From positions 248,001-312,000 of the forward strand of contig JAXMDC010000003.1 of assembly GCA_046349035.1 (NCBI GenBank): a stretch of 64,000 bases of DNA. The letters run 5' to 3'. The first letter of the stretch is position 1. Each line of letters begins with the position of its first letter. Of this stretch, positions 9,433 through 17,979 are shown one piece after another. A program made the translations under genes and the position numbers. The notes beneath the pieces are model-generated. The model saw only the letters and a program-made list of their open reading frames with translations, was not told the origin of the DNA and ran no database searches. This DNA is from JAXMDC01 sp046349035 (GTDB taxonomy: Bacteria > Pseudomonadota > Alphaproteobacteria > Rhizobiales > Kaistiaceae).

Positions 9433-9475
9433 CCCGTCGGCAGCCGAGCCGCAACCTCAAGACCCGGCATTTGCC

Positions 9476-9506
9476 AGAGGGCGTCTCCAGTCGGAGGCGC
9501 CCTTCT
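9476..9506 (+). terminator. terminator-like hairpin after the 8278-9432 gene
   Basis: Arms AGAGGGCGTCTCC (9476-9488) and GGAGGCGCCCTTCT (9493-9506) pair with one G-T wobble around an AGTC loop, then TTG. It lies 44 nt after the stop codon. Confidence 0.65.
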
Positions 9507-9526
9507 TGTAAGGCGGGGCGCGACCC

Positions 9527-11104
9527 GTGATCCCTCCCCTCATCCATCAGACCTGGCACGACGAGCGCATTCCGGCGAAGTTTGCCGACTGGGCCGCCTC
9601 ATGGGAGGCAATAAACCCGACTTGGCGCCGCATCCTTTGGACGGACCGGATGCTGCTCGAATTCGTTGCCGAGCGTTACCCAGATTTCCTGGAAATCTAC
9701 TGCTCGTACCCCGCCAACATCATGCGGGCCGATGCTGGCCGCTACCTGCTCCTCGATCATTTCGGCGGCGTCTATGCCGACCTCGACGCCGAGTGCGTGG
9801 CGCCGCTCGATCCGCTCGCGGCGGAGCCGCGCCTGCTCCTCTGCCACGAACCGCCAACGCACTGGGCGCTGCACGCGCCCTATCGTTCGCACCCCTTCGT
9901 TCTGTTCAACGGGGTGATGGCCAGCCCGGCCGGCCACCCATTCTGGCGGCACCTGCTGGAGCGCATGCGCGGTACGCGCTTTGCCGCCGACGTGCTCGAC
10001 GCGACGGGGCCCTGCCTCCTCACCGGCGCCTATCTCGCCTATGGCGACAAGGCCGGCATCAACGTGCGCTCCTGCCAGCTTTTTACGCCCAAGGACGCTC
10101 ACGGGAAATCGGCCCCGCCCTACGGCGAGGCTGCGGACACCACCCTCACCCGCCACTATTGGGCCGGGACTTGGTGGAGTGACCGGAAGCGGCGCCCGAT
10201 CCGCGATCGGGCGACCGCCCTCTGGCATCGCGCCCGCAACCTCGCCACGCGTGGGCCGAGGCTGGACCCGGCCGCCGCTCGCGCAACCGTCGACGCCACT
10301 GCCCTCGGCCTGGCGCCGCCGCGCGGCGAGCGGCTCGCCATCCTCGTGCCGGTGCGGAACGCCGCCATGCATATCGAGCCGTTCCTGGCCGCGGTCGGCG
10401 CCCTCGACCATCGCAAGAGCGACGTCAAGCTGGTCTTTTGCGAAGGCGACAGCGAGGACGACAGCGCGGCGCGCCTGGCGTCGGCTGCGGAGCGGCTGAA
10501 GGGAATCTATCGGGAGGTTATCGTCACGCGAATGCCGGTCGGCACGAGGTTTCCGCAGCATCACCGCAGTATGCGGCGCTATCAGCGTTCGCGCCGCGCC
10601 GGTCTGGCCAAGGTGCGCAACCATCTCATCGATGTCGGGCTCGACGCCAGCGACGATTGGGCTTTGTGGATCGACATCGACGTCTGGCGTTTTCCACCCG
10701 ACATCGTCAGCCGGCTGCGGGCCGCGAACGCGCGTATCGTGGTGCCGAATTGCGTCACCCGTCCGGGCGGACCAACCTACGATCTCAACACCTTTCGCAG
10801 CAGTTGGAACTACCCAAGGCACGTCTACCACCGCCACCTACGGGACGGTCTATTTCAGCCGCCGGCCCGGTTTCGCGGTCGACTGTATCTCGACGGACTC
10901 AGGCACAGCGACCGGGTCGAACTGGACGGGGTCGGAGGGACGATGCTGCTCGTCGACGCGGCGCTCCACCGCGCCGGCCTGCGCTTCCCCGAGCAGCCTT
11001 ACCGCGAACTGATCGAGACCGAAGGCTTCGGCCAGATGGCCGCCGATCTCGGCATCCGCCCGGTCGGCCTGCCCCGGGTCGAAATCGTCCACGTCCCGTG
11101 GTGA
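9527..11104 (+). CDS. bidomain glycosyltransferase: GT32 (Och1-like) plus GT62 (Anp1/Mnn9-like)
   Basis: 525 residues from a GTG start. Residues about 3-220 match the DXD sugar-binding family: IHQTWHDERIP, then the metal-binding D85-L-D87 in GVYADLDAE. A linker at about 221-268 leads to a second domain, about 269-525, with LAILVPVRNA, D383-I-D385 in WIDIDVW, and ETEGFGQMA at about 498. Those marks belong to the Anp1/Mnn9/Van1 family. Both families are best known as yeast Golgi mannosyltransferases. Here both sit in one soluble bacterial protein, which predicts two successive sugar additions to one glycan. Donor and acceptor are unknown. It converges with a GT4 gene 10 nt away. Confidence 0.85.
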   Translation: MIPPLIHQTWHDERIPAKFADWAASWEAINPTWRRILWTDRMLLEFVAERYPDFLEIYCSYPANIMRADAGRYLLLDHFGGVYADLDAECVAPLDPLAAEPRLLLCHEPPTHWALHAPYRSHPFVLFNGVMASPAGHPFWRHLLERMRGTRFAADVLDATGPCLLTGAYLAYGDKAGINVRSCQLFTPKDAHGKSAPPYGEAADTTLTRHYWAGTWWSDRKRRPIRDRATALWHRARNLATRGPRLDPAAARATVDATALGLAPPRGERLAILVPVRNAAMHIEPFLAAVGALDHRKSDVKLVFCEGDSEDDSAARLASAAERLKGIYREVIVTRMPVGTRFPQHHRSMRRYQRSRRAGLAKVRNHLIDVGLDASDDWALWIDIDVWRFPPDIVSRLRAANARIVVPNCVTRPGGPTYDLNTFRSSWNYPRHVYHRHLRDGLFQPPARFRGRLYLDGLRHSDRVELDGVGGTMLLVDAALHRAGLRFPEQPYRELIETEGFGQMAADLGIRPVGLPRVEIVHVPW

Positions 11105-11114
11105 AGCGGACCGG

Positions 11115-12350
11115 TCAAGCAGCCACGCGGGCCCCGGCGACCTCGCGGAGCAGCAGAGCGATCCGCTCCTCCGCCAGCTTGGGATCGAAGGCCGTTTGCG
11201 CCCAGCTGCGGCCGGCCTCGGCCATTGCCAAATAAGCCTGCGGATCGGCGGTGAGCCGAACGACGGCATCGGCCATCTCGTCGGCGCTGTCGGCGATCAC
11301 GGCGTGCCTACCCGGCTCGAGATCGAGGCCCTCGGCAGCAATGCTCGAGGCGACTACTACCAGGCCGGCGGCCATTGCTTCGGGAATCTTGATACGCGTG
11401 CCGCCGCCCTCGCGGAGTGGAATAACCGAGAAATCCGCGGCGGCGAGGTACGGCGCGATCAGCTCCGGGTTGGCGCGCACGCAGACTCCCGGCAAGGCCG
11501 CGAGACGGTGGATCCGCCGACGAGGTTCGCGTCCGGCAAGTACCAGGCTCGCCGCCGGCAATCGTTCCCGGATTCGCGGTAAAATGCGCTGGGCCAGGAG
11601 TTGCGCCGCCCGCACATTCGGCGCGTAGCCGAGATGCCCGGCATAAACGAGCCGCGGGCCGTCGGCCGCCGCTGGCCGGGAGAGCGGAACGGTTGGAGCA
11701 AATTCGGGCGGTACATTCGGCACGACGTCGATCCGCCGCGGCCGGGCGATGCCGAGAAGCCGATCGGCATCGAGACGCGAGCACACCCAAACCGCATCCA
11801 CCGCTTCGCTCAATTCGCGCTCGACAGTCTCGATCGCCAGCCGACGCCGGGCCAGGGGGCGCCGACCGAAGAGTGCAGTCCGCAGCGGACGGCGCGCTCG
11901 CTGAACCTGCGCGTCGAGATCGGACTCGATGTTGTGCATATCGAGCACCACGGCGGCGCCGCTCCCTCGGGCAAGGTCGCCCAGCCCGGCAAGGGCAATG
12001 CCTTCCAGGACCACCACCTGCGGCCGCTGGCGGGTGAGCATGGCAGCAAAGGCCGCGCGCTCATCCTCGGTCAAGGTAGCCACCAGCGGTCGGCTGCCCT
12101 GCAGCGGTCGCCAAAGATCGCGAAGGGCGCGCGTTCCCAGAGATGACGAGCAGAGGCCGTGCGGACCTTCGCGCGGACCGCCATGCAGGCTGATCGCCGA
12201 GACCGCGCCCAACCGACTGGCGGCAAGAATATGCCGCGCGTTGCGGATGTCGCCGCCGGAGCGGACCGGAAACGGGGGTTCGACGGTGACCACCGCGACA
12301 TTCACCTGCGCATTGTTTTTCACCTGCGCATTGTCGTCGGCCGCCTGCAT
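11115..12350 (-). CDS. GT4-type glycosyltransferase
   Basis: 411 residues if started at the ATG at 12350; GTG codons at 12305 and nearby are alternatives because the first codons contain an 18-nt duplication. The N-terminal nucleotide-fold half has VVTVEPPFPVRSGGDIRNARH, the GT4 acceptor-side pattern. The C-terminal half shows LVYAGHLGYAPNV, an Arg/Lys donor-site region and EAMAAGLVVVASSIAAEG with the usual GT-B glycine/alanine loop. It probably transfers a sugar from a nucleotide donor to a polysaccharide or lipid in the cytoplasm. Convergent with the bidomain glycosyltransferase, suggesting a small glycan locus. Confidence 0.85.
   Translation of the reverse strand: MQAADDNAQVKNNAQVNVAVVTVEPPFPVRSGGDIRNARHILAASRLGAVSAISLHGGPREGPHGLCSSSLGTRALRDLWRPLQGSRPLVATLTEDERAAFAAMLTRQRPQVVVLEGIALAGLGDLARGSGAAVVLDMHNIESDLDAQVQRARRPLRTALFGRRPLARRRLAIETVERELSEAVDAVWVCSRLDADRLLGIARPRRIDVVPNVPPEFAPTVPLSRPAAADGPRLVYAGHLGYAPNVRAAQLLAQRILPRIRERLPAASLVLAGREPRRRIHRLAALPGVCVRANPELIAPYLAAADFSVIPLREGGGTRIKIPEAMAAGLVVVASSIAAEGLDLEPGRHAVIADSADEMADAVVRLTADPQAYLAMAEAGRSWAQTAFDPKLAEERIALLLREVAGARVAA
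12303..12334. repeat. 18-nt tandem duplication at the start of the GT4 gene
   Basis: CACCTGCGCATTGT occurs at 12303-12316 and 12321-12334, an 18-nt period. It encodes a doubled NAQVK-type hexapeptide near the N-terminus, and each copy carries a possible GTG start. Confidence 0.75.
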
Positions 12351-12387
12351 CCTTTGCTCAGATCGCCCGCCCGATTCCTGTCAAGGA

Positions 12388-12762
12388 TCAGACGATGTCG
12401 CGGGGCGGAAAGAGCGCCGCCGCAAGGGCCATGCCGGCCCAACCCACTATCATCACCATTCCCGATGCCGGCGCCAGCATCGGCAACAGTGCATGCGCCG
12501 TGAAATGGCGGGTGGCGAGATCGGCGCAGAAGCCAATAGCGCCGGCGGCAAGGACAACACCGGCCCAGCGCACCGGCCCTTTGCGCCCGAAAAGCCCCAG
12601 CGCCAGCAGCGCCGGGGCGTGCGACAGCGCCACCAGCGCCATCGAGCCGAGCAGGCGCTCGTTTCCGACATGTTCGGCGCCGGCAGCGGCGGCGACGCCC
12701 GCGGCGCCGAGAATGCCACTAGCCGCGATGAGGGCTCGCGAAGGAATGTCGCCTAGGGCCAT
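12388..12762 (-). CDS. DUF423-family small membrane protein
   Basis: 124 residues from the ATG at 12762, matching the usual ~120-residue size of DUF423 proteins. An ATG at 12813 would overlap the upstream gene and add a charged leader, so I reject it. Four hydrophobic helices, with AGAEHVGNERL and the conserved-looking end GWAGMALAAALF. Function of the family is unknown. It starts 19 nt after the stop of the single-pass protein at 12782, so the two are probably co-transcribed. Confidence 0.75.
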   Translation of the reverse strand: MALGDIPSRALIAASGILGAAGVAAAAGAEHVGNERLLGSMALVALSHAPALLALGLFGRKGPVRWAGVVLAAGAIGFCADLATRHFTAHALLPMLAPASGMVMIVGWAGMALAAALFPPRDIV

Positions 12763-12781
12763 CGCGCGATCACTGCCGGCG

Positions 12782-13525
12782 CTAGCGCGTCGCCACTGAG
12801 CTCCAGGCGGCAAGCGCCTGGTCGAGGACGCGCGTGCCGGGCTGTCCCTTTTCGAAGCTCAGTACCGCCCGACGCCCGGTGGAGTATTCAAGGAGCAGAT
12901 CGAACCACGGGAGACTCAGCGTTTCCAGGTTCTTCGGTGCGAATTTCGGGTCCTTGGACAGAGCCACCCAGAACAGGCCGTCGACGATCTTCTGCCTCGC
13001 GCCGATCAGTTCCTGCGGCGGGTCGATATCCTCGCCGCGCTTGAGGGCGAGCCGCATCAAAGTCTTGACCGGCGGCGGCTGCCCGGGCGGGCCGACGACA
13101 ACGATCTCGGCAATATGGGTTGCCGGCAGCAGGGCGTCGGTATTGCGCTTCAGCCGCATGGTGATGTCGAGCTGGCGCTCGGGCACGCGCGCCCTCGCCT
13201 CGACCACCACGCCCTCAAGGCCGCCATCGACCAGGGTCCAGGCTACCGTCGCCCGCACCTTCTGCTCGGGCGCGCCCTGCCGCAGCGGCTCCTCGGAGAG
13301 GACCGCCCGCAGACCGGTGTCGGGAAGGGCGAGTGCCGGCGTCGGCGCGGCCGTCGGCGGCGCCGCCGCGACGGGGTTGGCGCCGGCGGCGAGCGTGGCG
13401 AGTTGCGGAGCGACCGCGACCGCGGTCTCCTGCCGACTGCCGAGCGGCATGACCAAGAAGACGCCGAGCGCCACCAAAGCGACAATGGCGGCCGCCCCTG
13501 CGACGATCACAATCCGACGATCCAT
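12782..13525 (-). CDS. single-pass membrane protein, hypothetical
   Basis: 247 residues. One N-terminal transmembrane helix (about 5-26), a Pro/Ala linker to about 70, then a soluble domain with WTLVDGGLEGVVVEARARVPERQLDI and IVVVGPPGQPP. This pattern recurs in alphaproteobacterial hypothetical proteins, but I cannot attach a function. The topology suggests a periplasmic domain tethered to the inner membrane. Upstream of the DUF423 gene on the same strand. Confidence 0.65.
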   Translation of the reverse strand: MDRRIVIVAGAAAIVALVALGVFLVMPLGSRQETAVAVAPQLATLAAGANPVAAAPPTAAPTPALALPDTGLRAVLSEEPLRQGAPEQKVRATVAWTLVDGGLEGVVVEARARVPERQLDITMRLKRNTDALLPATHIAEIVVVGPPGQPPPVKTLMRLALKRGEDIDPPQELIGARQKIVDGLFWVALSKDPKFAPKNLETLSLPWFDLLLEYSTGRRAVLSFEKGQPGTRVLDQALAAWSSVATR

Positions 13526-13686
13526 ACCTCACCCTGCCGGCAAGTCCGCGCCCCTTTCGCCGGACCTGCATTTGCCTGCAGCAGAATAGCCGGCTTGCAC
13601 CCGCCGACAAAGCGCGGCAAAGAGGCCGCCCGTCGGCCGAGCCATACGGTCGCGCGTCTGCCACCGGGGCCGGGTTCCCTCCGATC

Positions 13687-14472
13687 ATGCTCGCTGCCGC
13701 TTTTTTGCGCGTCGCGGCCGCCGTTGCGGCGATGGCCTTAACCATGACCGCCGCGACCGCGGCTGGCTGCGGCGACCCCGGCGTGCTTGGCGTCGCCCGC
13801 GTCCTCACGCTCGACACCCAGCACGGGCTCGAGGTCGGCACGTTCAGCTTTCCGCGAACACTGCCGCTTGGCGACATGGAGGTGGTGCTGACTTTCGACG
13901 ACGGGCCGATGCCCGGCGTCACCGAGCGCGTGCTCAGCGCCCTCCGGAACGAGTGCGTGCGCGCCACCTTCTTCGATGTCGGGCGGATGGCGGCCAGCGC
14001 ACCGGGGCTGGTCAGAGCCACGGCCGCCGACGGACACACGATCGCCAATCACACGCTCAATCACGTCATGCCGATCGGCCGCATCTCGGTCGAGGCCGGC
14101 ATCCGCGAGGTCAATGGCGGCTTTGCCGCACTCGCCGCAGCACTCGGCCAGCAGCCGGCGCCGTTCTTCCGCTTCCCCGGCTTTGCCCTCACCCAACCGC
14201 TGGAAAGCCGCCTTGCCGCTGCCGGGATCGGGACTTTCAGCACCGATGTCATGGGCTACGACTGGAACCCGATCTCAGCCGACCAGGTGCGGGCCTATGT
14301 GCTTGCCGGCCTTGCCCGCAAGCGCGGCGGCATCGTCCTGCTGCACGACATTCACCGCCGCACGGCCGATATGCTGCCGCAGCTCCTCCGCGATCTTCGG
14401 GAGCGGGGTTACAAGATCGTCCACATCGTGCCGGCGGGGCCTTGTCCGGCCGTCGGCTGCCGCATCGATTAG
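13687..14472 (+). CDS. secreted polysaccharide deacetylase (NodB family), paralog 2 of 3
   Basis: 261 residues. Signal peptide ending near ATAAG, then CGDPGVLGVARVL, the same N-terminal block as the genes at 3236 and 47926. NodB motifs: TFDDGP, HTLNH, FRFPG, a GYDW element and VLLHD. It lacks the long Ala/Pro tail of paralog 1. Predicted metal-dependent glycan de-acetylation outside the cytoplasm. Single gene, convergent with the phospholipase-like gene (3 nt between stops). No ribosome site is obvious, though the signal peptide supports this start. Confidence 0.9.
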   Translation: MLAAAFLRVAAAVAAMALTMTAATAAGCGDPGVLGVARVLTLDTQHGLEVGTFSFPRTLPLGDMEVVLTFDDGPMPGVTERVLSALRNECVRATFFDVGRMAASAPGLVRATAADGHTIANHTLNHVMPIGRISVEAGIREVNGGFAALAAALGQQPAPFFRFPGFALTQPLESRLAAAGIGTFSTDVMGYDWNPISADQVRAYVLAGLARKRGGIVLLHDIHRRTADMLPQLLRDLRERGYKIVHIVPAGPCPAVGCRID

Positions 14473-14475
14473 GGG

Positions 14476-15213
14476 TCAGCGCCCGGTCAGGGCGCGGTGG
14501 GCGGAGCGCAGGGTCCAAAGGGCAACGGTTGCGGTCCGGCCCTGGCGGTTCTGCAATAGCGCTCTCTCGCCGGCGCTGGCGAGAACCCAGGTCTTGGAAA
14601 ACGAGTCGCGATCGCGATAGCTCGGTGCGTCGGCCGCCGCCCAGTCGCGGCTGAAGTCGTAATAGCGCCACGGTTCGGCGTAGCCGGGGTCGGCGCGATT
14701 GATGGCGGCGAAGGACGGCTTCCAGTTGGAGAGGCCGAGAAACTCGAAATTGTCGAACTCGGTAGCGTTACCCTGGTGGTAGACGCCGTTGGCGTGGGCC
14801 GGCACGCCCATGTCCTCCACGAAATGAAGAAGGATGCCGATGACGAAATAGGCACGCTCTTTGTTGCCGGAGCGATAGGCGTCGACTGCCTCGCGCCACC
14901 AGCCGGCGATGTCATCGGTGCCGGCATTGGTGCCGCGGTGTTCGCGCCGCTTGGCGTCGAGATCGACGCCATAGGCGGTGCCCGTCACCGAGAGTTCGTG
15001 CAGTTCCTGGTTGGCGCCGGCGAGGATAGCGGCGCGGTATTGGCGAAGCTCCGGCCGCGCGGCGGCCAATTGGTCGATGGCATATTCGGTTAGGTAGCTG
15101 TGCGTCGGGTGGGTGGGATTGTGCTTGATGCTGTCCCAGGCGTCGGCCCGACCGGCGATAAGCAGCGGAACAAGGAAGGCGAGCAGCCTAGCAGCCCGCC
15201 CTGCGTACGACAT
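14476..15213 (-). CDS. exported zinc-dependent phospholipase C-like protein
   Basis: 245 residues. The ATG at 15213 has GGGGGAGG six nt upstream and begins a signal peptide cleaved before WDSIKHNP. A mature N-terminal Trp is the hallmark of bacterial zinc phospholipase C and P1 nuclease. Further zinc-ligand candidates: HPTHSYLTEYA, ANQELHE, LLHFVEDMGVPAHAN and NATEFDNFE. The expected activity is phospholipid head-group hydrolysis in the periplasm or medium, but a P1-nuclease-like activity is possible. Transcribed alone toward the deacetylase gene. Confidence 0.8.
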   Translation of the reverse strand: MSYAGRAARLLAFLVPLLIAGRADAWDSIKHNPTHPTHSYLTEYAIDQLAAARPELRQYRAAILAGANQELHELSVTGTAYGVDLDAKRREHRGTNAGTDDIAGWWREAVDAYRSGNKERAYFVIGILLHFVEDMGVPAHANGVYHQGNATEFDNFEFLGLSNWKPSFAAINRADPGYAEPWRYYDFSRDWAAADAPSYRDRDSFSKTWVLASAGERALLQNRQGRTATVALWTLRSAHRALTGR

Positions 15214-15281
15214 CGGCGCCTCCCCCCGAGATTGCCTGCGCCGACAGTTCACGGTCGAGCGGCAAAGATCAAGCGAGGAGG

Positions 15282-16163
15282 TCAGGGATCGCAGAACACG
15301 CGGGCGATGCGGCCGCTCTTGGCGAGGGCGCCAGCGACAGCCGGCAGCGCCGGCGTCCGCTCGAAGGCCGGGGTCGCGCGCGGCCCCGGCGCCAACGGTG
15401 CGGACACTTGGCGGCCGGCGGTGCGGATGGTTTCCGGGGCGACGGTGTAGTTGCGGCCGCGGCGGCTGGAGGTCGCGGCGAAGATGCCGACGACGCGGCC
15501 ATCGGCATCGAACATCGGACCGCCGCTCATGCCGCGCACGGTTTCCAGCGTCTCCGGGAAGCGCGCTTCCTCGGCCCAGACGAGCGCCGATGCAGTGCCC
15601 TGCAGCCGTCCGGTCAATCGCATCCGCGAGCGGCCGAGCAGGCGGTCGGAGGTGGCGCCGAGGACGCCGATTGGGTAGCCGAAGGAATAGCCGAGGTCAT
15701 CCTCATCGGGATCGGCGACCGCAATGGCAAGCGGCTCTACGGCGAAACGGCTTTCCAGCACGGCCAGGTCGGCCTCCGGATGCAGGTAGCGGATCAGCGC
15801 CGGATAGGATTTGCCGCCGTCGATGCGCACCGATAGCTGCCGGCAGTCGGGATTGGCGACGTGTCGCGCGGTCAGCCAGAGCCCGGCGCCGACCGCGAAG
15901 GCGGTACCGGTCGACACCATGCCGGGAGCCAGATCCTCGGTATCGACCAGCAGCAGCGGGTCGTTGACGCTTGCCGCGGGTAGCGGCCGCCGCGAGCGCT
16001 CGGACGCCGCCGGTCGCGAAAGCGGGCTCTCGCCGACAGCCGCAGAGGGAGGCAATGGCCGCCGCTCGCCGCCGCCGAACCCCAGCCAAGCGACAAGCAG
16101 CGCGCCAGCGACCCAGGCCGCGGCAAGCCCGCCGATGAGACCGAGGAGGCGCGACAGCGGCAC
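15282..16163 (-). CDS. membrane-anchored trypsin-like serine protease
   Basis: 293 residues. N-terminal transmembrane helix (about 7-28), then a chymotrypsin-fold domain. Catalytic triad candidates: His in LTARHVAN, Asp in EADLAVLE, Ser in GMSGGPMF. There is no PDZ domain, so it is shorter than DegP-type enzymes. The fold would face the periplasm. It starts 6 nt after the stop of the DUF350 gene on the same strand, and the two are probably one transcript. Substrate unknown. Confidence 0.85.
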   Translation of the reverse strand: MPLSRLLGLIGGLAAAWVAGALLVAWLGFGGGERRPLPPSAAVGESPLSRPAASERSRRPLPAASVNDPLLLVDTEDLAPGMVSTGTAFAVGAGLWLTARHVANPDCRQLSVRIDGGKSYPALIRYLHPEADLAVLESRFAVEPLAIAVADPDEDDLGYSFGYPIGVLGATSDRLLGRSRMRLTGRLQGTASALVWAEEARFPETLETVRGMSGGPMFDADGRVVGIFAATSSRRGRNYTVAPETIRTAGRQVSAPLAPGPRATPAFERTPALPAVAGALAKSGRIARVFCDP

Positions 16164-16169
16164 GGGCGC

Positions 16170-16583
16170 TCAACCCGACATCGCCGCGGCGTTGAAGATG
16201 CCGGCAACAATCTGGCCGGTCGCCAAGACCAGCGCGGCGCCGACCTCGCCGCGATGGATCGCGTTGGCGATGCCGCGGAGGAGGACGGCCACGACGCCAA
16301 AGACAGCGAGTTGAAGGAGGAGCGCCACCACGCCCCAAAGGATAATGTCGGCAAGGCTGACGCTGTGCGCCATCATCGCGGCGAGCGGGATCGCCAGGGC
16401 CAGCATCTCGCCGCACAGGCTGACTGCCGCGGCGACATTGCCGGCGCGGATCAGTTCGATCTCCTTATAGGGGGTGACGGCGATGTAAATGCCGAGGCCG
16501 ACGACAAAAAGGCCGGTGGTGGTGGCGAGTTGAGCGAGCAGCACCGGCAGGCCGGCGAGCACGCTGTTCCAAGCAGCAAGCAT
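16170..16583 (-). CDS. DUF350-family membrane protein
   Basis: 137 residues. The ATG at 16583 has GAGGGGGAA about 7 nt upstream; the ATG ten codons earlier is less likely. Four transmembrane helices, with VTPYKEIELIRAGNVAAAVSLCGE and IANAIHRGEVGAAL, the paired amphipathic motif of DUF350 proteins. Function of the family is unsettled. It lies directly upstream of the anchored serine protease. Confidence 0.8.
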   Translation of the reverse strand: MLAAWNSVLAGLPVLLAQLATTTGLFVVGLGIYIAVTPYKEIELIRAGNVAAAVSLCGEMLALAIPLAAMMAHSVSLADIILWGVVALLLQLAVFGVVAVLLRGIANAIHRGEVGAALVLATGQIVAGIFNAAAMSG

Positions 16584-16679
16584 GATGGTTTCCCCCTCGC
16601 CCCCAGCATACACGGCTTTGCCGGCGCCGGAGGCCCGGAGATCGCGGGAGCGAGGAGGGAGCGCGTTCTGCGACTGGAG

Positions 16680-17885
16680 CTAGTTGAACCAGATGAAGTA
16701 AGTAGCGAAGCCGTTGCCGAAGGGACGGGTAATGTTGGTCCAGCGCGCGGCGGTGGTCAGCGGCCCGTCTTCGAGATAGGGCAAGGCGCCGGTCCCGGAG
16801 ACCCACATCACCAAATCGAAGCGGCGCGGCTCGTCGAAGACGCGGCGAAGGTTGAAGCCGCGGGCAAGGCGCCAGTGCGGCAACAGCAGGCGGCCATCGA
16901 GGACGGCATCGACCTCGCCGAGCATGGTCTTCCACGCCGCGATCTGATCGGCGGTCACCGACATCCCGGTAACGCTGTCCTTCTGCCGCGGATTGGGGAC
17001 CCATTCGCGTTCGTCGTCGCCCTCGGCCTCGATCGCCGCCCAGCTCTTGCGGCTGAGATCGACCATCGCCTTCAGATGCAGGCGCACGCCCTTCATCTTG
17101 GCGGCGTCGACCACCGGCCAATTGACGAGGTGGATGAAGGCGACGATGTCGGCGAAGTCGTCGTAGGTGGCGCGGGGCGCGGCAAGCGCCTTGGCGAGGG
17201 GCAAGTCGGCGGCGGGAAAGAAGAGATGGAAGGTGTTGTCGAAGGTCGCCTCGAAATCGTGCGCGAGCAAGAAGTCGGCGACAGACATCAGGGCGTGGCA
17301 ATAGCCCTGCAGCCAATAGGCGTCACCGCGGTCGAAGGCGACCAAGGCCGGCGCCGGCCGCCCGCCGGCCATGCGGCTGAGAACGGTCAGGAGGCGCTCC
17401 TCGTCCCCTGCCCGGCCGTCGCCGTCGGCGTCGTAGCGGATCGCGGCAAGATCGAGGGGCACCTTCATTTCGGCTGACGCCATGGCCGCCAGAGCGGTCT
17501 CGGCAGCGGCAAGGTCGTCGGAAAGGCGCTGCAGTATGCCGCGGAACGCGGCGTAGGTGATCGGCTGCGGCCGCGGGTTCTCCGGCACCGGCAGGCGAAG
17601 GATCGGCAGACCGCCGCTGGATGCCGGTTTTAGTCCGTAGCGGTAGAAGCCCTGGGAAAGATGCTCCACAGCGGTAAGGAACCGCACCGCGCCGAGCCCG
17701 AAACGCGCTTCCTGGTCGGCTGCGTCGCGGGCGATGACAGCGCCAAGTTCGCGCTCGGCGGCGGCGAGGGTGCCGGCCTCCAAATGCGATCGGGCAAGCG
17801 CGGCCGAGGTCTCGGTGGCGGCCGCCGGAGCACCGGCAGCGAAGGCAAGTCCGAGCGTGCAGGCCAGGACAGCAAAGCGTGGCAT
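16680..17885 (-). CDS. exported protein of unknown function with calcium-loop-like motif
   Basis: 401 residues. Signal peptide about 1-22, then a helical TPR-like stretch (about 25-75) and a long alpha-rich domain. YDADGDGRAGDEE at about residue 150 fits the DxDxDGxxxxxE calcium loop. WNITRPFGNGFATYFIWFN-type aromatic residues end the protein. I do not recognise a named family. Two tandem palindromes 58-94 nt upstream suggest dedicated transcriptional control. It is separated from the DUF350 gene by 96 nt. Confidence 0.7.
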   Translation of the reverse strand: MPRFAVLACTLGLAFAAGAPAAATETSAALARSHLEAGTLAAAERELGAVIARDAADQEARFGLGAVRFLTAVEHLSQGFYRYGLKPASSGGLPILRLPVPENPRPQPITYAAFRGILQRLSDDLAAAETALAAMASAEMKVPLDLAAIRYDADGDGRAGDEERLLTVLSRMAGGRPAPALVAFDRGDAYWLQGYCHALMSVADFLLAHDFEATFDNTFHLFFPAADLPLAKALAAPRATYDDFADIVAFIHLVNWPVVDAAKMKGVRLHLKAMVDLSRKSWAAIEAEGDDEREWVPNPRQKDSVTGMSVTADQIAAWKTMLGEVDAVLDGRLLLPHWRLARGFNLRRVFDEPRRFDLVMWVSGTGALPYLEDGPLTTAARWTNITRPFGNGFATYFIWFN

Positions 17886-17942
17886 GGCGGGTACCTTTCC
17901 TTCGTTCTTACCGGCGCCTCGGCACCGGGCCCCATTCCGTCA

Positions 17943-17979
17943 TGAACTTCGTTCATATCACAGTCTTGAACGTCGTTCA
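17943..17979. promoter_or_regulatory. tandem palindromic operator TGAAC-N3-GTTCA (two copies)
   Basis: TGAACTTCGTTCA (17943-17955) and TGAACGTCGTTCA (17967-17979) are perfect 5-bp arm palindromes 24 bp apart centre to centre. Each extends one base pair further on both sides (A/T and T/A). They lie 58-94 nt upstream of the leftward gene starting at 17885 and about 200 nt upstream of the rightward gene at 18178. Spacing near two helical turns suggests cooperative binding of a dimeric regulator, for example TetR-type. The regulator gene is not adjacent. Confidence 0.7.

Noticed and set aside
17943..17979. Alphaproteobacterial LexA box in the tandem palindromes
   Set aside because: LexA in this group binds the direct repeat GTTC-N7-GTTC. 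Here the GTTC copies are 24 nt apart and each is part of an inverted repeat.
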